A DNA stretch of 64,000 nucleotides. Origin: Methylobacter sp. Lineage in GTDB: Bacteria > Pseudomonadota > Gammaproteobacteria > Methylococcales > Methylomonadaceae. Shown piece by piece: positions 43,474 to 52,862 of this stretch. Position numbers and translations under genes: made by a program. Under the pieces are notes generated by a model. It was not told the origin of the DNA. It did no database searches and was given only the letters and a program-made list of their open reading frames with translations. Numbering within the stretch: the stretch's first letter is position 1; every line of letters begins with the position of its first letter. Where the stretch lies: positions 1 to 64,000 of the forward strand of contig NZ_JALOCF010000015.1 in assembly GCF_023227905.1 (NCBI RefSeq), written 5' to 3'.

Positions 43474-44448
43474 ATGTGTAAAAAGATTTTGCTATCCATT
43501 TTTATCCTGTTATTGGTGCATTCCGTAAACGCCGTTGGACAAAAACTCTATAAATTTCAGGACAAGCAAGGCATATGGCATTTTACCGACAAGCCTATCC
43601 CGTCCAGCCAAAGTCAAAGCGATCTAAAGGTTGAAGTCAGACAGATGAAAGTCGCACCCAAGCAGTTAGTCTGGCTGCTGCAATCGGGTGAAGAACGGCA
43701 CCCTCAATATTATATCCGCAACGATTATGCCGGCCCGGTGGAAGTTGAAGTCGAATTTTCCGAACGGGACAATGTCCGGGCTACGCCCGACCTGCCCGGA
43801 CGCTTTGTTATCGAGCCCGGAAAATCCGACACGCTTTTTGAAGTAGGCGGCATCAACGAGCGTGAATCCTGGCGTCTTGCCCTTAGGTACCGCTATATCA
43901 TCGGCAAACCCTTAGCCAGTTACAGCTCAACGACGAACTATTTACCGCCGGTAGCCCCTGACAAGTCGTTTCAAATTTCCCAGGCTTTCGGCGGAAGTTT
44001 CAGCCATACCGATGAACAGAACAAATATGCCGTCGATATAGTCATGCCGGTTGGCACACCGGTTTACGCGGCCCGGTCTGGCATCGTCCTGGAAGCCGAG
44101 GATGATTATTTCAAAGGCGGCACCAACAAGGCTTACAGTTCCGAAGCTAACAACATCAGGATATTGCACGATGACGGCTCTATGGCAATTTATGCCCACT
44201 TGGAACTGGAAAAAGCACAGGTTTATCCGGGCCTGGCGGTAATGGCCGGGCAATTGATCGGCTATTCGGGCAACACCGGCTTTACCTCAGGCCCGCATTT
44301 GCATTTCGCGGTTCAGGTTAACAAGGGAATGGAGCTGGTTTCCGTGCCGTTTACTTTTATCAATCAGGCGGGACAAGCCGAGGAACCGACGGTTAACACA
44401 TGGCTTAAAGGGGTTGCTTCCTCACAGATGGGGAATGTGGTTGAATGA
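43474..44448 (+). CDS. M23-family peptidoglycan endopeptidase with DUF4124-like N-terminus
   Basis: A 324-residue exported protein. A signal peptide (about 1-21, ending VNA) is followed by a DUF4124-like module (KLYKFQDKQGIWHFTDKP). A C-terminal LytM/M23 metallopeptidase domain has YAVDIVMPVGTPVYA, YAHLE, and the zinc-site GPHLHFAVQ. The zinc ligands are partly as in active enzymes. It probably cuts cross-links in the periplasm, or helps regulate other enzymes if degenerate. Confidence 0.87.
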   Translation: MCKKILLSIFILLLVHSVNAVGQKLYKFQDKQGIWHFTDKPIPSSQSQSDLKVEVRQMKVAPKQLVWLLQSGEERHPQYYIRNDYAGPVEVEVEFSERDNVRATPDLPGRFVIEPGKSDTLFEVGGINERESWRLALRYRYIIGKPLASYSSTTNYLPPVAPDKSFQISQAFGGSFSHTDEQNKYAVDIVMPVGTPVYAARSGIVLEAEDDYFKGGTNKAYSSEANNIRILHDDGSMAIYAHLELEKAQVYPGLAVMAGQLIGYSGNTGFTSGPHLHFAVQVNKGMELVSVPFTFINQAGQAEEPTVNTWLKGVASSQMGNVVE

Positions 44449-44535
44449 CGCCGAGCAATAAACTGCCAGCCACCTAAAATAAGCGCTTTAGGCAATGCAC
44501 AACACCAACAACGAGCTGCATAGTAGAGACGAAGG

Positions 44536-44930
44536 GCTTTGTTGCATAGATTAATGCACAATCAAAGCGCCCTAGAACGAACTCCGTTTTATGTCACGGG
44601 ATAACTTTCGGGCATCCAAGGCCTGTCATTTTATTAAGCGCTCCTACGCGCAAATACGCTTTGGTTTGTTGAGCCGCGAAGGTGCGATTTTTCAGTTTGT
44701 CGCTAAATAATGCCTTAATCCGAAACATAGCTGTTTCAACCAGGCTGCGACGATGGGGTAACCACTGATACGCTTCCATTCCGCTTCTCCTTGCTCAGAA
44801 CAGGCTCGCACGATAGCGGTTCGCGGATGGGTTGATCCATCTTCATGATCGGGCCATTCCACCGCACCCGCTCGCGGTGGTATCAAAGCCTGTGCCTGTC
44901 TCGCTGTTATCGCTTGATGACAATTTGCCG
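44536..44930 (-). mobile_element. IS5-family transposase remnant
   Basis: On the minus strand, three overlapping short frames together match the end of an IS5-family DDE transposase: SSSDNSETGTGFDTTASG, then IPPRAGAVEWPDHEDGSTHP..EWKR, then HRRSLVETAMFRIKALFSDKL..ALNKMTGLGCP. They are interrupted by at least two frameshifts, and the N-terminal part is missing. A terminal-repeat-like GGGCTTTGTTGCATAG is at about 44536-44551. The copy cannot be functional. Confidence 0.75.
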
Positions 44931-44975
44931 TACCGTAGCGCCATCACCTGCGATTGAGGCAATTGCTTCAATACA

Positions 44976-45047
44976 GTAGGATGTGGTGACGATAAGAACC
45001 CGCATCGTTCGCGATTGATACGCTTCGCTTTGTTCGGCACATCCTAC
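44976..45047 (+). repeat. Intergenic inverted repeat with GTAGGATGTG arms
   Basis: GTAGGATGTG (44976-44985) is inverted as CACATCCTAC (45038-45047). This is a short interspersed element like that at 32594-32665. Confidence 0.7.
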
Positions 45048-45056
45048 GGCTCTACA

Positions 45057-45296
45057 CTACATACGAGCTATGCGACCAATAAAATCCTCAACATCCGTTT
45101 GATCAAACGGCCAACCCAGTTCCTGCTGGGTCACTGGGTCATACAACACCGGAATGCGTATCGCATATTGTTCCTGCCACTGCTCCTGCTCGGCAATATC
45201 CACAGTCTCAACGCCATCAGGCACACAGGCATTGATAATAACCTCCGCCTGTTCGCAAAGATGGCAGCCGGATGTGCCGAACAGCATTAAGCGCAT
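45057..45296 (-). CDS. Glutaredoxin-like (DUF836) protein
   Basis: A 79-residue thioredoxin-fold protein starting MRLMLFGTSGCHLCEQA, with the redox motif CHLC at 11-14 and a cis-Pro in RIPVLYDP. The ATG at 45296 lies one base after the metH stop (TGA T ATG), so it is translated with metH; a longer frame start 39 bases upstream is unlikely. It may keep a metH-related thiol reduced, but the substrate is unknown. Confidence 0.8.
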   Translation of the reverse strand: MRLMLFGTSGCHLCEQAEVIINACVPDGVETVDIAEQEQWQEQYAIRIPVLYDPVTQQELGWPFDQTDVEDFIGRIARM

Positions 45297-45297
45297 A

Positions 45298-48200
45298 TCA
45301 ATGATGCAGATGCGCCGCCAGCCAGCGCTCGGCAACTTCTTCCGCTATGCCTTTGCGCTTGGCGTAATCTTGCAGTTGGTCTCTATCTATCTTGCCGACA
45401 TTGAAATACTGCGACTCGGGATGGGAAAAATACCAGCCGCTGACCGCCGATGCGGGGTACATTGCGTAACTTTCGGTCAGCTCTATGCTGGTATGTTCGG
45501 TCGCATTGAGCAGCTCAAACAGCTTGCCTTTTTCGGTATGATCGGGACACGCAGGATAACCCGGTGCAGGACGTATGCCTTGATAAGCTTCGTTGATTAA
45601 TTGCTCAGCCTCATGCGCTTCATCTTTGGCGTAGCCCCAGTACTCTTTTCTGACCACTTGGTGCATGTATTCTGCAAACGCTTCGGCCAATCGGTCAGCC
45701 AAGGCTTTCAGCATGATTGCGCTGTAATCGTCATGGTCCCGTTCAAATTCTTGCAGTTTTTGCTCTATGCCGATGCCGGTCGTGACCGCAAAAGCGCCGA
45801 TATAATCGGCTTTGCCGCTGTCAACCGGGGCGATAAAATCCGACAGGCAGTAATTGGGCCTGCCCGGCGCTTTGACGTTCTGCTGACGCAAGTGATGCAA
45901 GGTTTCCTTTTTCTGGCTGCGGGTATCATCGGCGTATACAACGACATCATCTCCGTCGCTGTTGGCCGGGAAAAACCCGACCACGGCACGGGCGCTTATC
46001 CACTCTTCCCTGATGATTTTTTTCAGCATGTCCTGCGCATCGTCAAACAGCTTTCTGGCTTCGGTGCCGATGACTTTATCATCGAGTATTTTGGGATAGC
46101 TTCCGGCCATTTCCCAGGTTTGGAAAAACGGCGACCAGTCGATGTACCAGACCAGCGTATCCAACGGAAAATGGTCGATGACCTTGATGCCCAGAAACGA
46201 CGGTTTAACCGGTTCGTAGCGGCCCCAGTTGAATTTATTGCGCCGCGCTTCTTCTAATGGGTGCTGCTTGGTTTTGGCTTCACGGCCTTTGTGCCGCTCC
46301 CTGACTTCTTCGTATTCTTCGCTGATGTTTTTGACGAACTCGTCTTTTAAATCGGCGCTCAGCAAGTTGCTGGCAACGCCGACGCCGCGCGACGCATCGG
46401 TCACGTAAACGATCGGCCCGTCGTAATTCGGGGCGATTTTTACCGCGGTATGCGCGCGCGAGGTTGTCGCACCGCCTATCATCAGCGGAATGGTAAAGCC
46501 CTGACGCTGCATTTCTTTGGCGACATGCACCATTTCATCCAGCGACGGCGTAATCAAGCCGCTTAAACCGATAATGTCGACGTTTTCCAAGCGCGCAGTT
46601 TGCAGAATCTTTTCAGCCGGCACCATCACGCCCAAATCGATCACGTCATAATTATTGCATTGCAGAACCACAGCAACGATATTCTTGCCGATGTCATGCA
46701 CGTCGCCTTTGACGGTCGCCATCAGGATTTTGCCGTTAGTTTGCCTGTCGCCTGCGGCTTTATCAGCCTCCATATACGGCATTAAATAAGCTACGGCCTT
46801 TTTCATAACCCGCGCTGACTTGACCACTTGCGGCAAGAACATTTTGCCCGCGCCGAACAAGTCGCCGACCACGTTCATGCCGTCCATTAACGCGCCTTCG
46901 ATAACGTGCAAGGGCCGTTCGGCTTCCAGTCTTGCCTGCTCGGTATCTTCGTCGATGTAATCGGTGATGCCTTTAACCAGCGCGTGTTCCAGCCGCTTGC
47001 CGACCGGCCAACTGCGCCACTCCAGTTCCTGCTCTTTTGTTGCGCTGCTGCCGTCGCCGCGATATTTCTCGGCCAGTTCCAGCAATTTATCGGTGCCGCT
47101 GCCATCGTGAGTATTTAATATGACTTCTTCAACCGCTTCGCGTAAATCTTTGGGGATATCCTCATAAATCGCCAACTGGCCGGCATTCACGATCCCCATA
47201 TCCATACCCGCTTGAATCGCGTGGTATAAAAACACCGCATGGATCGCTTCCCGCACCGGGTTATTGCCGCGGAACGAAAACGAGACGTTGGATACCCCGC
47301 CGGAAATCAGTGCATAAGGCAAGGTGCGTTTAATCTCGGCGGTGGCTTCGATAAAATCCAGGCCGTAATTGTTGTGTTCGTCGATGCCGGTGGCAACGGC
47401 AAATATGTTGGGGTCGAAAATAATATCTTCGGGCGGGAAGCCGATTTGTTCGGTCAGGATTTTGTAAGCTCGCTGGCATATCTCGACTTTTCTGTCCTTG
47501 GTATCGGCCTGCCCGTCTTCATCAAACGCCATGACGATAACCGCAGCCCCATAGCGGCGCACCAGTTTGGCGTGCTTGATAAAAGCCTCTTCGCCTTCTT
47601 TCAACGAGATGGAATTGACCACGCCTTTGCCCTGGATGCATTTAAGCCCCGCTTCCAGAATCTCCCATTTGGAGGAATCCAGCATAATAGGCACTTTGGC
47701 GATGTCCGGCTCCGACGCGATCAGCATCAAAAAACGCACCATCGCTTCTTTGGAATCCAGCATGCCTTCATCCATGTTAATGTCGATAATCTGCGCGCCG
47801 TTCTCGACTTGCTGTTTGGCTACATCCAGCGCCGCTTCAAAGTTACCTTCAATAACCAACCGTTTGAACACTGCCGACCCGGTCACGTTGGTGCGCTCAC
47901 CGACGTTGACGAATAACGAATCCGGGCCGATGTTCAGCGGCTCAAGCCCCGATAACCGGCATTGTTTGGGTATATCGGGAATTTTTCTGGGACTGTATTT
48001 TTGTACGGCCTCGACGATTGCTTTGATATTCGCAGGCGAAGTTCCGCAGCATCCGCCGATAATATTCAGGTAGCCGCATTTAGCCCAATCGGCCAGCTCT
48101 GCGGCCATCGCTTCGGGCGTTTCGTCGTATTCCCCGAACTCATTAGGTAAGCCAGCATTAGGGTGGGCGGAAATATGCGTATCGGCAATGCTCGATAATT

Positions 48201-48975
48201 CATCAATATATTGGCGTAATTCTGTCGCGCCTAACGCACAGTTAAAGCCGAATGAGATCGGCTCGACATGCTTCAGCGAGTTCCAGAAAGCAGCAACGGT
48301 TTGACCGGAAAGCGTTCTGCCTGATGCGTCGGTAATGGTGCCGGATATCATTACCGGCAGTTTGTAGCCTATCTGCTCAAAATATTGTTCAACCGCAAAA
48401 ATGGCGGCTTTGGCATTTAGCGTGTCGAAAACGGTTTCAATCAGGATAATATCCGCGCCGCCGTCGATCAGGCCTTTGGTAGCTTCCGTGTAAGCTACGA
48501 CCAAATCATCGAAAAAGATATTGCGAAAGCCCGGATCGTTAACGTCGGGCGACATGGAGGCCGTGCGATTGGTTGGGCCTAATACGCCGGCAACAAAACG
48601 CGGCTTTTCCGGCGTCTTTTGGGTGAATTCATCAGCCGCCTGCCTTGCTACGCGCGCCGCCTCGACATTGATTTCATAGGCCAGCGATTCCATTTTATAA
48701 TCGGCCATCGCGATGCTGGTCGCATTGAAGGTATTGGTTTCTACGATGTCGGAACCGACTTCGAAATAAGCGCTATGAATCGCTTTAATAATGTCCGGCT
48801 GGGTTATCGATAACAGATCATTATTGCCTTTAAGATCGACATCCCACTGCGCAAAACGCTGACCACGATAATCTTTTTCTTCCAATTTGTAGCTTTGGAT
48901 CATCGTTCCCATCGCGCCATCGAGAAATAAAATGCGCTGTGATAATTGCTGCTTTAATAATTCTGTGTTGCTCAT
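45298..48975 (-). CDS. metH: Cobalamin-dependent methionine synthase
   Basis: Transfers methyl from methyl-tetrahydrofolate to homocysteine through cobalamin. The protein (about 1225 residues from the ATG at 48975) has the homocysteine domain (zinc Cys in GGCCGTSPANI), the pterin-binding domain, the cobalamin-binding cap and domain (DVHDIGKN, with the lower-ligand His) and the C-terminal reactivation domain. Length matches E. coli MetH (1227). No cobalamin or SAM riboswitch was recognised in the short 5' region. The next gene, a glutaredoxin-like protein, starts one base after. Confidence 0.97.
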   Translation of the reverse strand: MSNTELLKQQLSQRILFLDGAMGTMIQSYKLEEKDYRGQRFAQWDVDLKGNNDLLSITQPDIIKAIHSAYFEVGSDIVETNTFNATSIAMADYKMESLAYEINVEAARVARQAADEFTQKTPEKPRFVAGVLGPTNRTASMSPDVNDPGFRNIFFDDLVVAYTEATKGLIDGGADIILIETVFDTLNAKAAIFAVEQYFEQIGYKLPVMISGTITDASGRTLSGQTVAAFWNSLKHVEPISFGFNCALGATELRQYIDELSSIADTHISAHPNAGLPNEFGEYDETPEAMAAELADWAKCGYLNIIGGCCGTSPANIKAIVEAVQKYSPRKIPDIPKQCRLSGLEPLNIGPDSLFVNVGERTNVTGSAVFKRLVIEGNFEAALDVAKQQVENGAQIIDINMDEGMLDSKEAMVRFLMLIASEPDIAKVPIMLDSSKWEILEAGLKCIQGKGVVNSISLKEGEEAFIKHAKLVRRYGAAVIVMAFDEDGQADTKDRKVEICQRAYKILTEQIGFPPEDIIFDPNIFAVATGIDEHNNYGLDFIEATAEIKRTLPYALISGGVSNVSFSFRGNNPVREAIHAVFLYHAIQAGMDMGIVNAGQLAIYEDIPKDLREAVEEVILNTHDGSGTDKLLELAEKYRGDGSSATKEQELEWRSWPVGKRLEHALVKGITDYIDEDTEQARLEAERPLHVIEGALMDGMNVVGDLFGAGKMFLPQVVKSARVMKKAVAYLMPYMEADKAAGDRQTNGKILMATVKGDVHDIGKNIVAVVLQCNNYDVIDLGVMVPAEKILQTARLENVDIIGLSGLITPSLDEMVHVAKEMQRQGFTIPLMIGGATTSRAHTAVKIAPNYDGPIVYVTDASRGVGVASNLLSADLKDEFVKNISEEYEEVRERHKGREAKTKQHPLEEARRNKFNWGRYEPVKPSFLGIKVIDHFPLDTLVWYIDWSPFFQTWEMAGSYPKILDDKVIGTEARKLFDDAQDMLKKIIREEWISARAVVGFFPANSDGDDVVVYADDTRSQKKETLHHLRQQNVKAPGRPNYCLSDFIAPVDSGKADYIGAFAVTTGIGIEQKLQEFERDHDDYSAIMLKALADRLAEAFAEYMHQVVRKEYWGYAKDEAHEAEQLINEAYQGIRPAPGYPACPDHTEKGKLFELLNATEHTSIELTESYAMYPASAVSGWYFSHPESQYFNVGKIDRDQLQDYAKRKGIAEEVAERWLAAHLHH

Positions 48976-49069
48976 AGGAAAGGTCAAGGGGTTATTGATG
49001 GGATATAATTATTGCTAAATAAGGCGTCAAGCCCTATTATTTTTTCATTATTTTTTGCTGGAGATGAGC

Positions 49070-49261
49070 ATGTCAAAACCGACGATTATTCAAGTCATAA
49101 AGAGCGTTCTGGCTGCTGCCATTGGCGTGCAAAGCGACGAAAACAGCCAAAGAGACTTCAAACCGGAACATCTTTCCATGTATATCATTGGAGGATTGGT
49201 TTTTACCGTGCTTTTTATTTCCGGTCTTGTCTATGTTGTTTCTCTGATTTTAGGCAAGTAG
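49070..49261 (+). CDS. DUF2970 small membrane protein
   Basis: A 63-residue protein starting MSKPTIIQVIKSVLAAAIGVQSDENSQRDF and ending in one membrane span (IIGGLVFTVLFISGLVYVVSLIL). The family is common in gammaproteobacteria and of unknown function. A TGGAG site precedes the ATG. A strong bidirectional terminator follows. Confidence 0.75.
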   Translation: MSKPTIIQVIKSVLAAAIGVQSDENSQRDFKPEHLSMYIIGGLVFTVLFISGLVYVVSLILGK

Positions 49262-49292
49262 CGCTTTACCTATAGTCTAAAAGCACTGCCAT

Positions 49293-49324
49293 AAAAAAAG
49301 CCCAAGCGTCACTTGGGCTTTTTT
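49293..49324. terminator. Bidirectional intrinsic terminator
   Basis: The stem GCCCAAG (49300-49306) / CTTGGGC (49312-49318) has A-rich DNA before and TTTTTT after, so it works on both strands. It lies between the convergent DUF2970 gene and the unknown membrane-protein operon. Confidence 0.92.
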
Positions 49325-49341
49325 GTAACCAACTTTATGTC

Positions 49342-49773
49342 TTATTTTTCAGACGATGTTTTGAAACTTTGTTTAATGCTTTGAAACATTTCTTTAACGT
49401 CGCCGAATAAGTTGCCAACTGTAATTGGTTCTTTGGTAATGAATTTTACCCGAATCAACGCAGCCGCCAAAACACCAACGATTGATGGCATCAATTCCAA
49501 ATACAATGAAAGCAAAATGCCTCCAAGCCCCTGAAAACCGCCTTCATTTTTTCTATCGCCAATGCTGGTCAGGTCGCGTTCATAATCACTACCGCCCTCG
49601 CCGCCTCGGATTGACTCCAAAATATAGAGATTGATATCGATAAATCCCAGCTGCACTACAAAAAAGGCAACTGCGCCAATCGCAACCCACATCATTACAT
49701 TATTTGTTTTTGCTCTCATAGCCGACTGGTAAATCCAGAGAGCTACTAAAATCATTACAACGCCACCTATCAT
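49342..49773 (-). CDS. Unknown membrane protein of 143 residues
   Basis: I choose the ATG at 49773, with AAAGGAT upstream; the longer frame would overlap the preceding gene. Hydrophobic segments lie near 1-17, 25-45 and about 84-102. The middle has a charged GGEGGSDYERDLTSIGDRKN loop and the C-terminus is soluble and basic. No family recognised. It follows the 128-residue exported protein gene, and the two are likely one operon. Confidence 0.65.
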   Translation of the reverse strand: MIGGVVMILVALWIYQSAMRAKTNNVMMWVAIGAVAFFVVQLGFIDINLYILESIRGGEGGSDYERDLTSIGDRKNEGGFQGLGGILLSLYLELMPSIVGVLAAALIRVKFITKEPITVGNLFGDVKEMFQSIKQSFKTSSEK

Positions 49774-49793
49774 AGCTATATCCTTTTTTAAAA

Positions 49794-50180
49794 TTATTTT
49801 TTTGTTAGAAAGAAGAAGTAAGCACACTTTAATATCATGTTTGGCCCCTCTTTTTCAATCACTTTGCAGGATTCATATTTTTCTCGTCCGGGAGCCGTCT
49901 GTTTCCTAATTTCCCCATTTTCGACGGAGTATTTAATGGCAATCTTCAAAGCACTGATTCTGCCAGCGTCATCTGATGCCGATGAAATAAGGGTTCCATC
50001 GGGTTTAAATTCCCATTCCTGCTTTATGGCTTTCTTTTGACCGGTCAACGTAACTGCTTCGTCATGAAGATCCCATTTTCCTAAAATTTCGGAATTATCT
50101 TTTAGTTGAACGTCAGCATTTGCTGATAACGTAAAGAAAATTGCGACCAGTGGTAACATTTTAACGCATCTATTCATCAT
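49794..50180 (-). CDS. Unknown exported protein of 128 residues
   Basis: Signal peptide at about 1-22 (cleavage after ANA). The mature protein begins DVQLKDNSEILGKWDLHDEA, a lipocalin-like or stress-response-type start (GKWDL, KQEWEFKPDGTL), and has two Cys (CKVIEKEGPNMILKC) likely forming a disulfide. No family is certain. It is the first gene of a two-gene minus-strand operon ended by the terminator at 49293-49324. Confidence 0.65.
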   Translation of the reverse strand: MMNRCVKMLPLVAIFFTLSANADVQLKDNSEILGKWDLHDEAVTLTGQKKAIKQEWEFKPDGTLISSASDDAGRISALKIAIKYSVENGEIRKQTAPGREKYESCKVIEKEGPNMILKCAYFFFLTKK

Positions 50181-50399
50181 TATTCCTTATCTAAAAACAT
50201 ATCAGCTCAAAATTGGATTTTAAACTATCCCGCATTGGCTATCGAGCAATAAATTTCAACCGGGAACAATAGTTACATCTCGTCAGTAAAAACATACAAC
50301 ATAAGCCTTGACTTTAACTTTTCCTAAAGTATTATGCACATTCCGTTTGCTATGCAATTAGCAATATTTTTAAAATACAAATTATAGGTAGGACATCCC

Positions 50400-50531
50400 A
50401 TGGGAGCGATCTTAGATATCACCGAAATGTTAAAAGAACCAGCTGGTATGGTCGGCGCAGTTGTAGTTATAGCTGCTGGCTACGCCCTCGTTAAGTGGGT
50501 ATTTGCCGAACACCCAGACGACGAAAAATAA
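50400..50531 (+). CDS. 43-residue membrane miniprotein
   Basis: A 43-codon frame with an AGG-containing site upstream (TAGGTAGGACATCCC). The product has an acidic N-terminus, a hydrophobic span (MVGAVVVIAAGYALVKWVF, about 17-35) and an acidic tail ending HPDDEK. A good terminator follows at 50558-50597, supporting a real short transcript. No family recognised. Confidence 0.6.
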   Translation: MGAILDITEMLKEPAGMVGAVVVIAAGYALVKWVFAEHPDDEK

Positions 50532-50557
50532 GTCGTTTACCGATTTAGTCCAAACTT

Positions 50558-50603
50558 AGGCCGCTCACTTCAACTCTTTATGAGCTGGATGCGGCCTTTG
50601 TTC
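50558..50603 (+). terminator. Terminator after the 43-residue ORF
   Basis: AGGCCGC (50558-50564) and GCGGCCT (50591-50597) form a 7-bp stem, followed by TTGTT. The loop is long (26 bases), so strength is moderate. Confidence 0.55.
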
Positions 50604-50667
50604 TGTCTGCACATTTCAATACATTAACCCTACATTTCTTATATAATTTATACATTCTTTCGATTTT

Positions 50668-52572
50668 TTGAATCATGAAATGTATAAACTTATATCCTCT
50701 AAAATTCTAGAACTTCATTCCAAGCAAGCCCCTGCCACAGGCATAGGCTTATTCCGTATTCTTTACGGCCTAATCACCTTGCAGGAAATTATTTTCCTGT
50801 TGTATTTCAATCACCTGATTTTCGACCCTATCCCGTATATAGACGTCGAATTCCCGATGATTCCTTTTTTCTTATGCCTTTGGGCGATCATTGCCACTTT
50901 TGTTACGGCCGGCTACCGCTACCAATTTGCAGTGACCTGCAATTACATCATCTGGATCATTTTTGTTAATTTCACGCCCATGCAACGGGATTTTGATGGG
51001 GGCTTTGACTTATTTATGATCGGAGCGGGCTTTTTCCTGCTTTTCATGCCTGGAGATCGGGCATTTTCAATAGATCAACTTCGCAGAAAGCTGAGCACGC
51101 CTTTTGCTCATTACAGCACCTATCCGAAGCCAACCGTCTCAGCCCTTGCCTACACACTGCCCGTGGCTATTTGTCTCGGCTTTTTGTACTTTGACTCAGC
51201 CATACACAAGATGTTCGCCGAACACTGGCGCAACGGCCTCGGCACTTGGCTACCCGCAACACAGCCTTATTATGTGTCAGTCATTGACATGTCACCTTTG
51301 CTAAACAATAAGCTTTTGCAAAACATGCTTGGCTATACCATCTTAATTTTTCAATTTACCTTTATCTTCTTTTTTGCCCGGCGTCAGTTACGCGTAATTT
51401 ATTTATTGGTCGGCCTTGGGCTTCATCTTGGCATCACTTTGTCTTTCAATATTTATCCTTTTGGCCTGGGGATGCTCAGCTTTTATACATTAATGATCCC
51501 CTTTAAGTGGTGGAGATGTATCGGTCAGCTAGCCTCGGCAAAGCAACCGACTCTTACTGTATTTTATGACCAGCTATGCCCTTTGTGTAACCGTACTGTT
51601 TTAACACTCAATCATTTCGATGTATTCAACTGCATAGATTTTAAAAGCGCTCAGGAACATGCACCGCATTATCCTGCGCTTGCCTCCATTAACAGCGAGA
51701 CCCTGTTAACCGATTTATACGCACTGGATCGCAACAACCGCATTTACTCGGGCATTGACACTTATGCCCAGATTTTTATAAAAATGCGTTATTTATTTCC
51801 TATTGGTGTTATTTTGAGCCTTCCGGGAATTCATCGGTTTGCCTTAAAAAAATACCGCTCCATTGCCGATTCACGTAGCCGTATCCCGTGCTCTTCCGCT
51901 TGCCTGACACCTCAAGCCCTGCCGGACACTACTCTCTACCATTACTTTTTTGAGGATATTGCCGCACAAAAACCGCATGCATTTTCCAGAAAGCTTTCAA
52001 AAATGTTGATTGTGTTGCTCGTTCTGCAATTAAACAGCTCCATTCACTATGGGCTTATTTACAGGCTTAATGCTGATAACCCTCAAAATCCCATCTCGCA
52101 AGCCAGCAATGCCATGTTAATGGTCTCGCAAACTTTTCTGGGCATTACTCCCCATGCACTTTATCTACACGACCACTTTGCAGGCTATGACCATATCTTA
52201 GCGATCACCTATACCGATCAAAACGGCACCGAGCGCTGGCTGCCTTTTGCTAATAAAGAAGGCCGTCTTCTTGCCCCCAACTGGGGACGTGTTCATTCCA
52301 TGTGGGCCAATATCGCCATAACGCCCAACATTGATAACAAGCGCTTGCATAAATTTATCATGAAAGTTACTGCCTTCTGGGGCATGGATTGTGGTTTAAA
52401 TTTCAAAAATGCTGTATTCAATATAAAACTTAAAAAAATCAATGCCCCCTCTTACTGGGTTTATGATCAGTTGCACAAAAACTTTGCTTCTCCATGGACT
52501 ACTATCGGAACAGCAAAATGGATCAATAACCAGATATATTTTGATTTGCCTGATAATATCAATCAGCTTTAA
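50668..52572 (+). CDS. HTTM-domain membrane protein fused to a DCC-type thiol oxidoreductase domain
   Basis: A 634-residue fusion. Residues about 20-280 form a polytopic HTTM-like domain (the fold of vitamin-K-dependent gamma-carboxylase), with LFRILYGLITLQEI and FNFTPMQRDFDGG-type segments. Residues about 295-420 form a DCC1/DUF393 thioredoxin-like domain starting LTVFYDQLCPLCNRTV, with a CPLC redox pair. A further membrane span (about 450) and a soluble C-terminal region follow. HTTM proteins with thiol-oxidoreductase partners are known as separate or fused genes; the reaction here is unknown. An ATG four codons downstream (MYKLIS) is an alternative start. Confidence 0.8.
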   Translation: MNHEMYKLISSKILELHSKQAPATGIGLFRILYGLITLQEIIFLLYFNHLIFDPIPYIDVEFPMIPFFLCLWAIIATFVTAGYRYQFAVTCNYIIWIIFVNFTPMQRDFDGGFDLFMIGAGFFLLFMPGDRAFSIDQLRRKLSTPFAHYSTYPKPTVSALAYTLPVAICLGFLYFDSAIHKMFAEHWRNGLGTWLPATQPYYVSVIDMSPLLNNKLLQNMLGYTILIFQFTFIFFFARRQLRVIYLLVGLGLHLGITLSFNIYPFGLGMLSFYTLMIPFKWWRCIGQLASAKQPTLTVFYDQLCPLCNRTVLTLNHFDVFNCIDFKSAQEHAPHYPALASINSETLLTDLYALDRNNRIYSGIDTYAQIFIKMRYLFPIGVILSLPGIHRFALKKYRSIADSRSRIPCSSACLTPQALPDTTLYHYFFEDIAAQKPHAFSRKLSKMLIVLLVLQLNSSIHYGLIYRLNADNPQNPISQASNAMLMVSQTFLGITPHALYLHDHFAGYDHILAITYTDQNGTERWLPFANKEGRLLAPNWGRVHSMWANIAITPNIDNKRLHKFIMKVTAFWGMDCGLNFKNAVFNIKLKKINAPSYWVYDQLHKNFASPWTTIGTAKWINNQIYFDLPDNINQL

Positions 52573-52699
52573 CAGGGCGGAAAATTATTCGATTTTTATT
52601 ATTGCATCATCATTTCAGTCATGATATAAAATGCATGTGCTTTAATTTAATGGCGCAAATTAATAAAAATAATTCAAACCCCTTTGGAGGAATATTCGT

Positions 52700-52813
52700 A
52701 TGAATAAAATTTTATCTCTTATAGCGATGGCTTTAATGATTGTTGGCTTAACTGGCTGCATCGACAGCCCAGATGATTCTAAGCAAAAAGTCTCTAGCTC
52801 TATTCAACTGTAA
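52700..52813 (+). CDS. 37-residue lipoprotein
   Basis: A short frame with a good GGAGG site, a lipoprotein signal peptide (MNKILSLIAMALMIVGLTGC, lipobox LTGC) and a 17-residue polar mature part ending SSSIQL. A clear terminator follows directly, so it is a separate short transcript. It resembles entericidin-like small lipoproteins in size only. Confidence 0.7.
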   Translation: MNKILSLIAMALMIVGLTGCIDSPDDSKQKVSSSIQL

Positions 52814-52835
52814 ATAGAACTTTTGGCAGCACCAA

Positions 52836-52862
52836 AAAACCCAGCTTATAGCTGGGTTTTTT
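52836..52862 (+). terminator. Intrinsic terminator after the small lipoprotein
   Basis: The stem CCCAGC (52840-52845) / GCTGGG (52851-52856) closes a TTATA loop and is followed by six T. It is a textbook rho-independent terminator. Confidence 0.93.

Noticed and set aside
45601..48150. Several long plus-strand frames opposite metH
   Set aside because: They are shadows of metH, which has full domain and motif support on the minus strand.
48976..49069. Cobalamin or SAM riboswitch before metH
   Set aside because: The 94-base gap to the divergent gene is too short for a B12 riboswitch and shows no recognisable conserved boxes.
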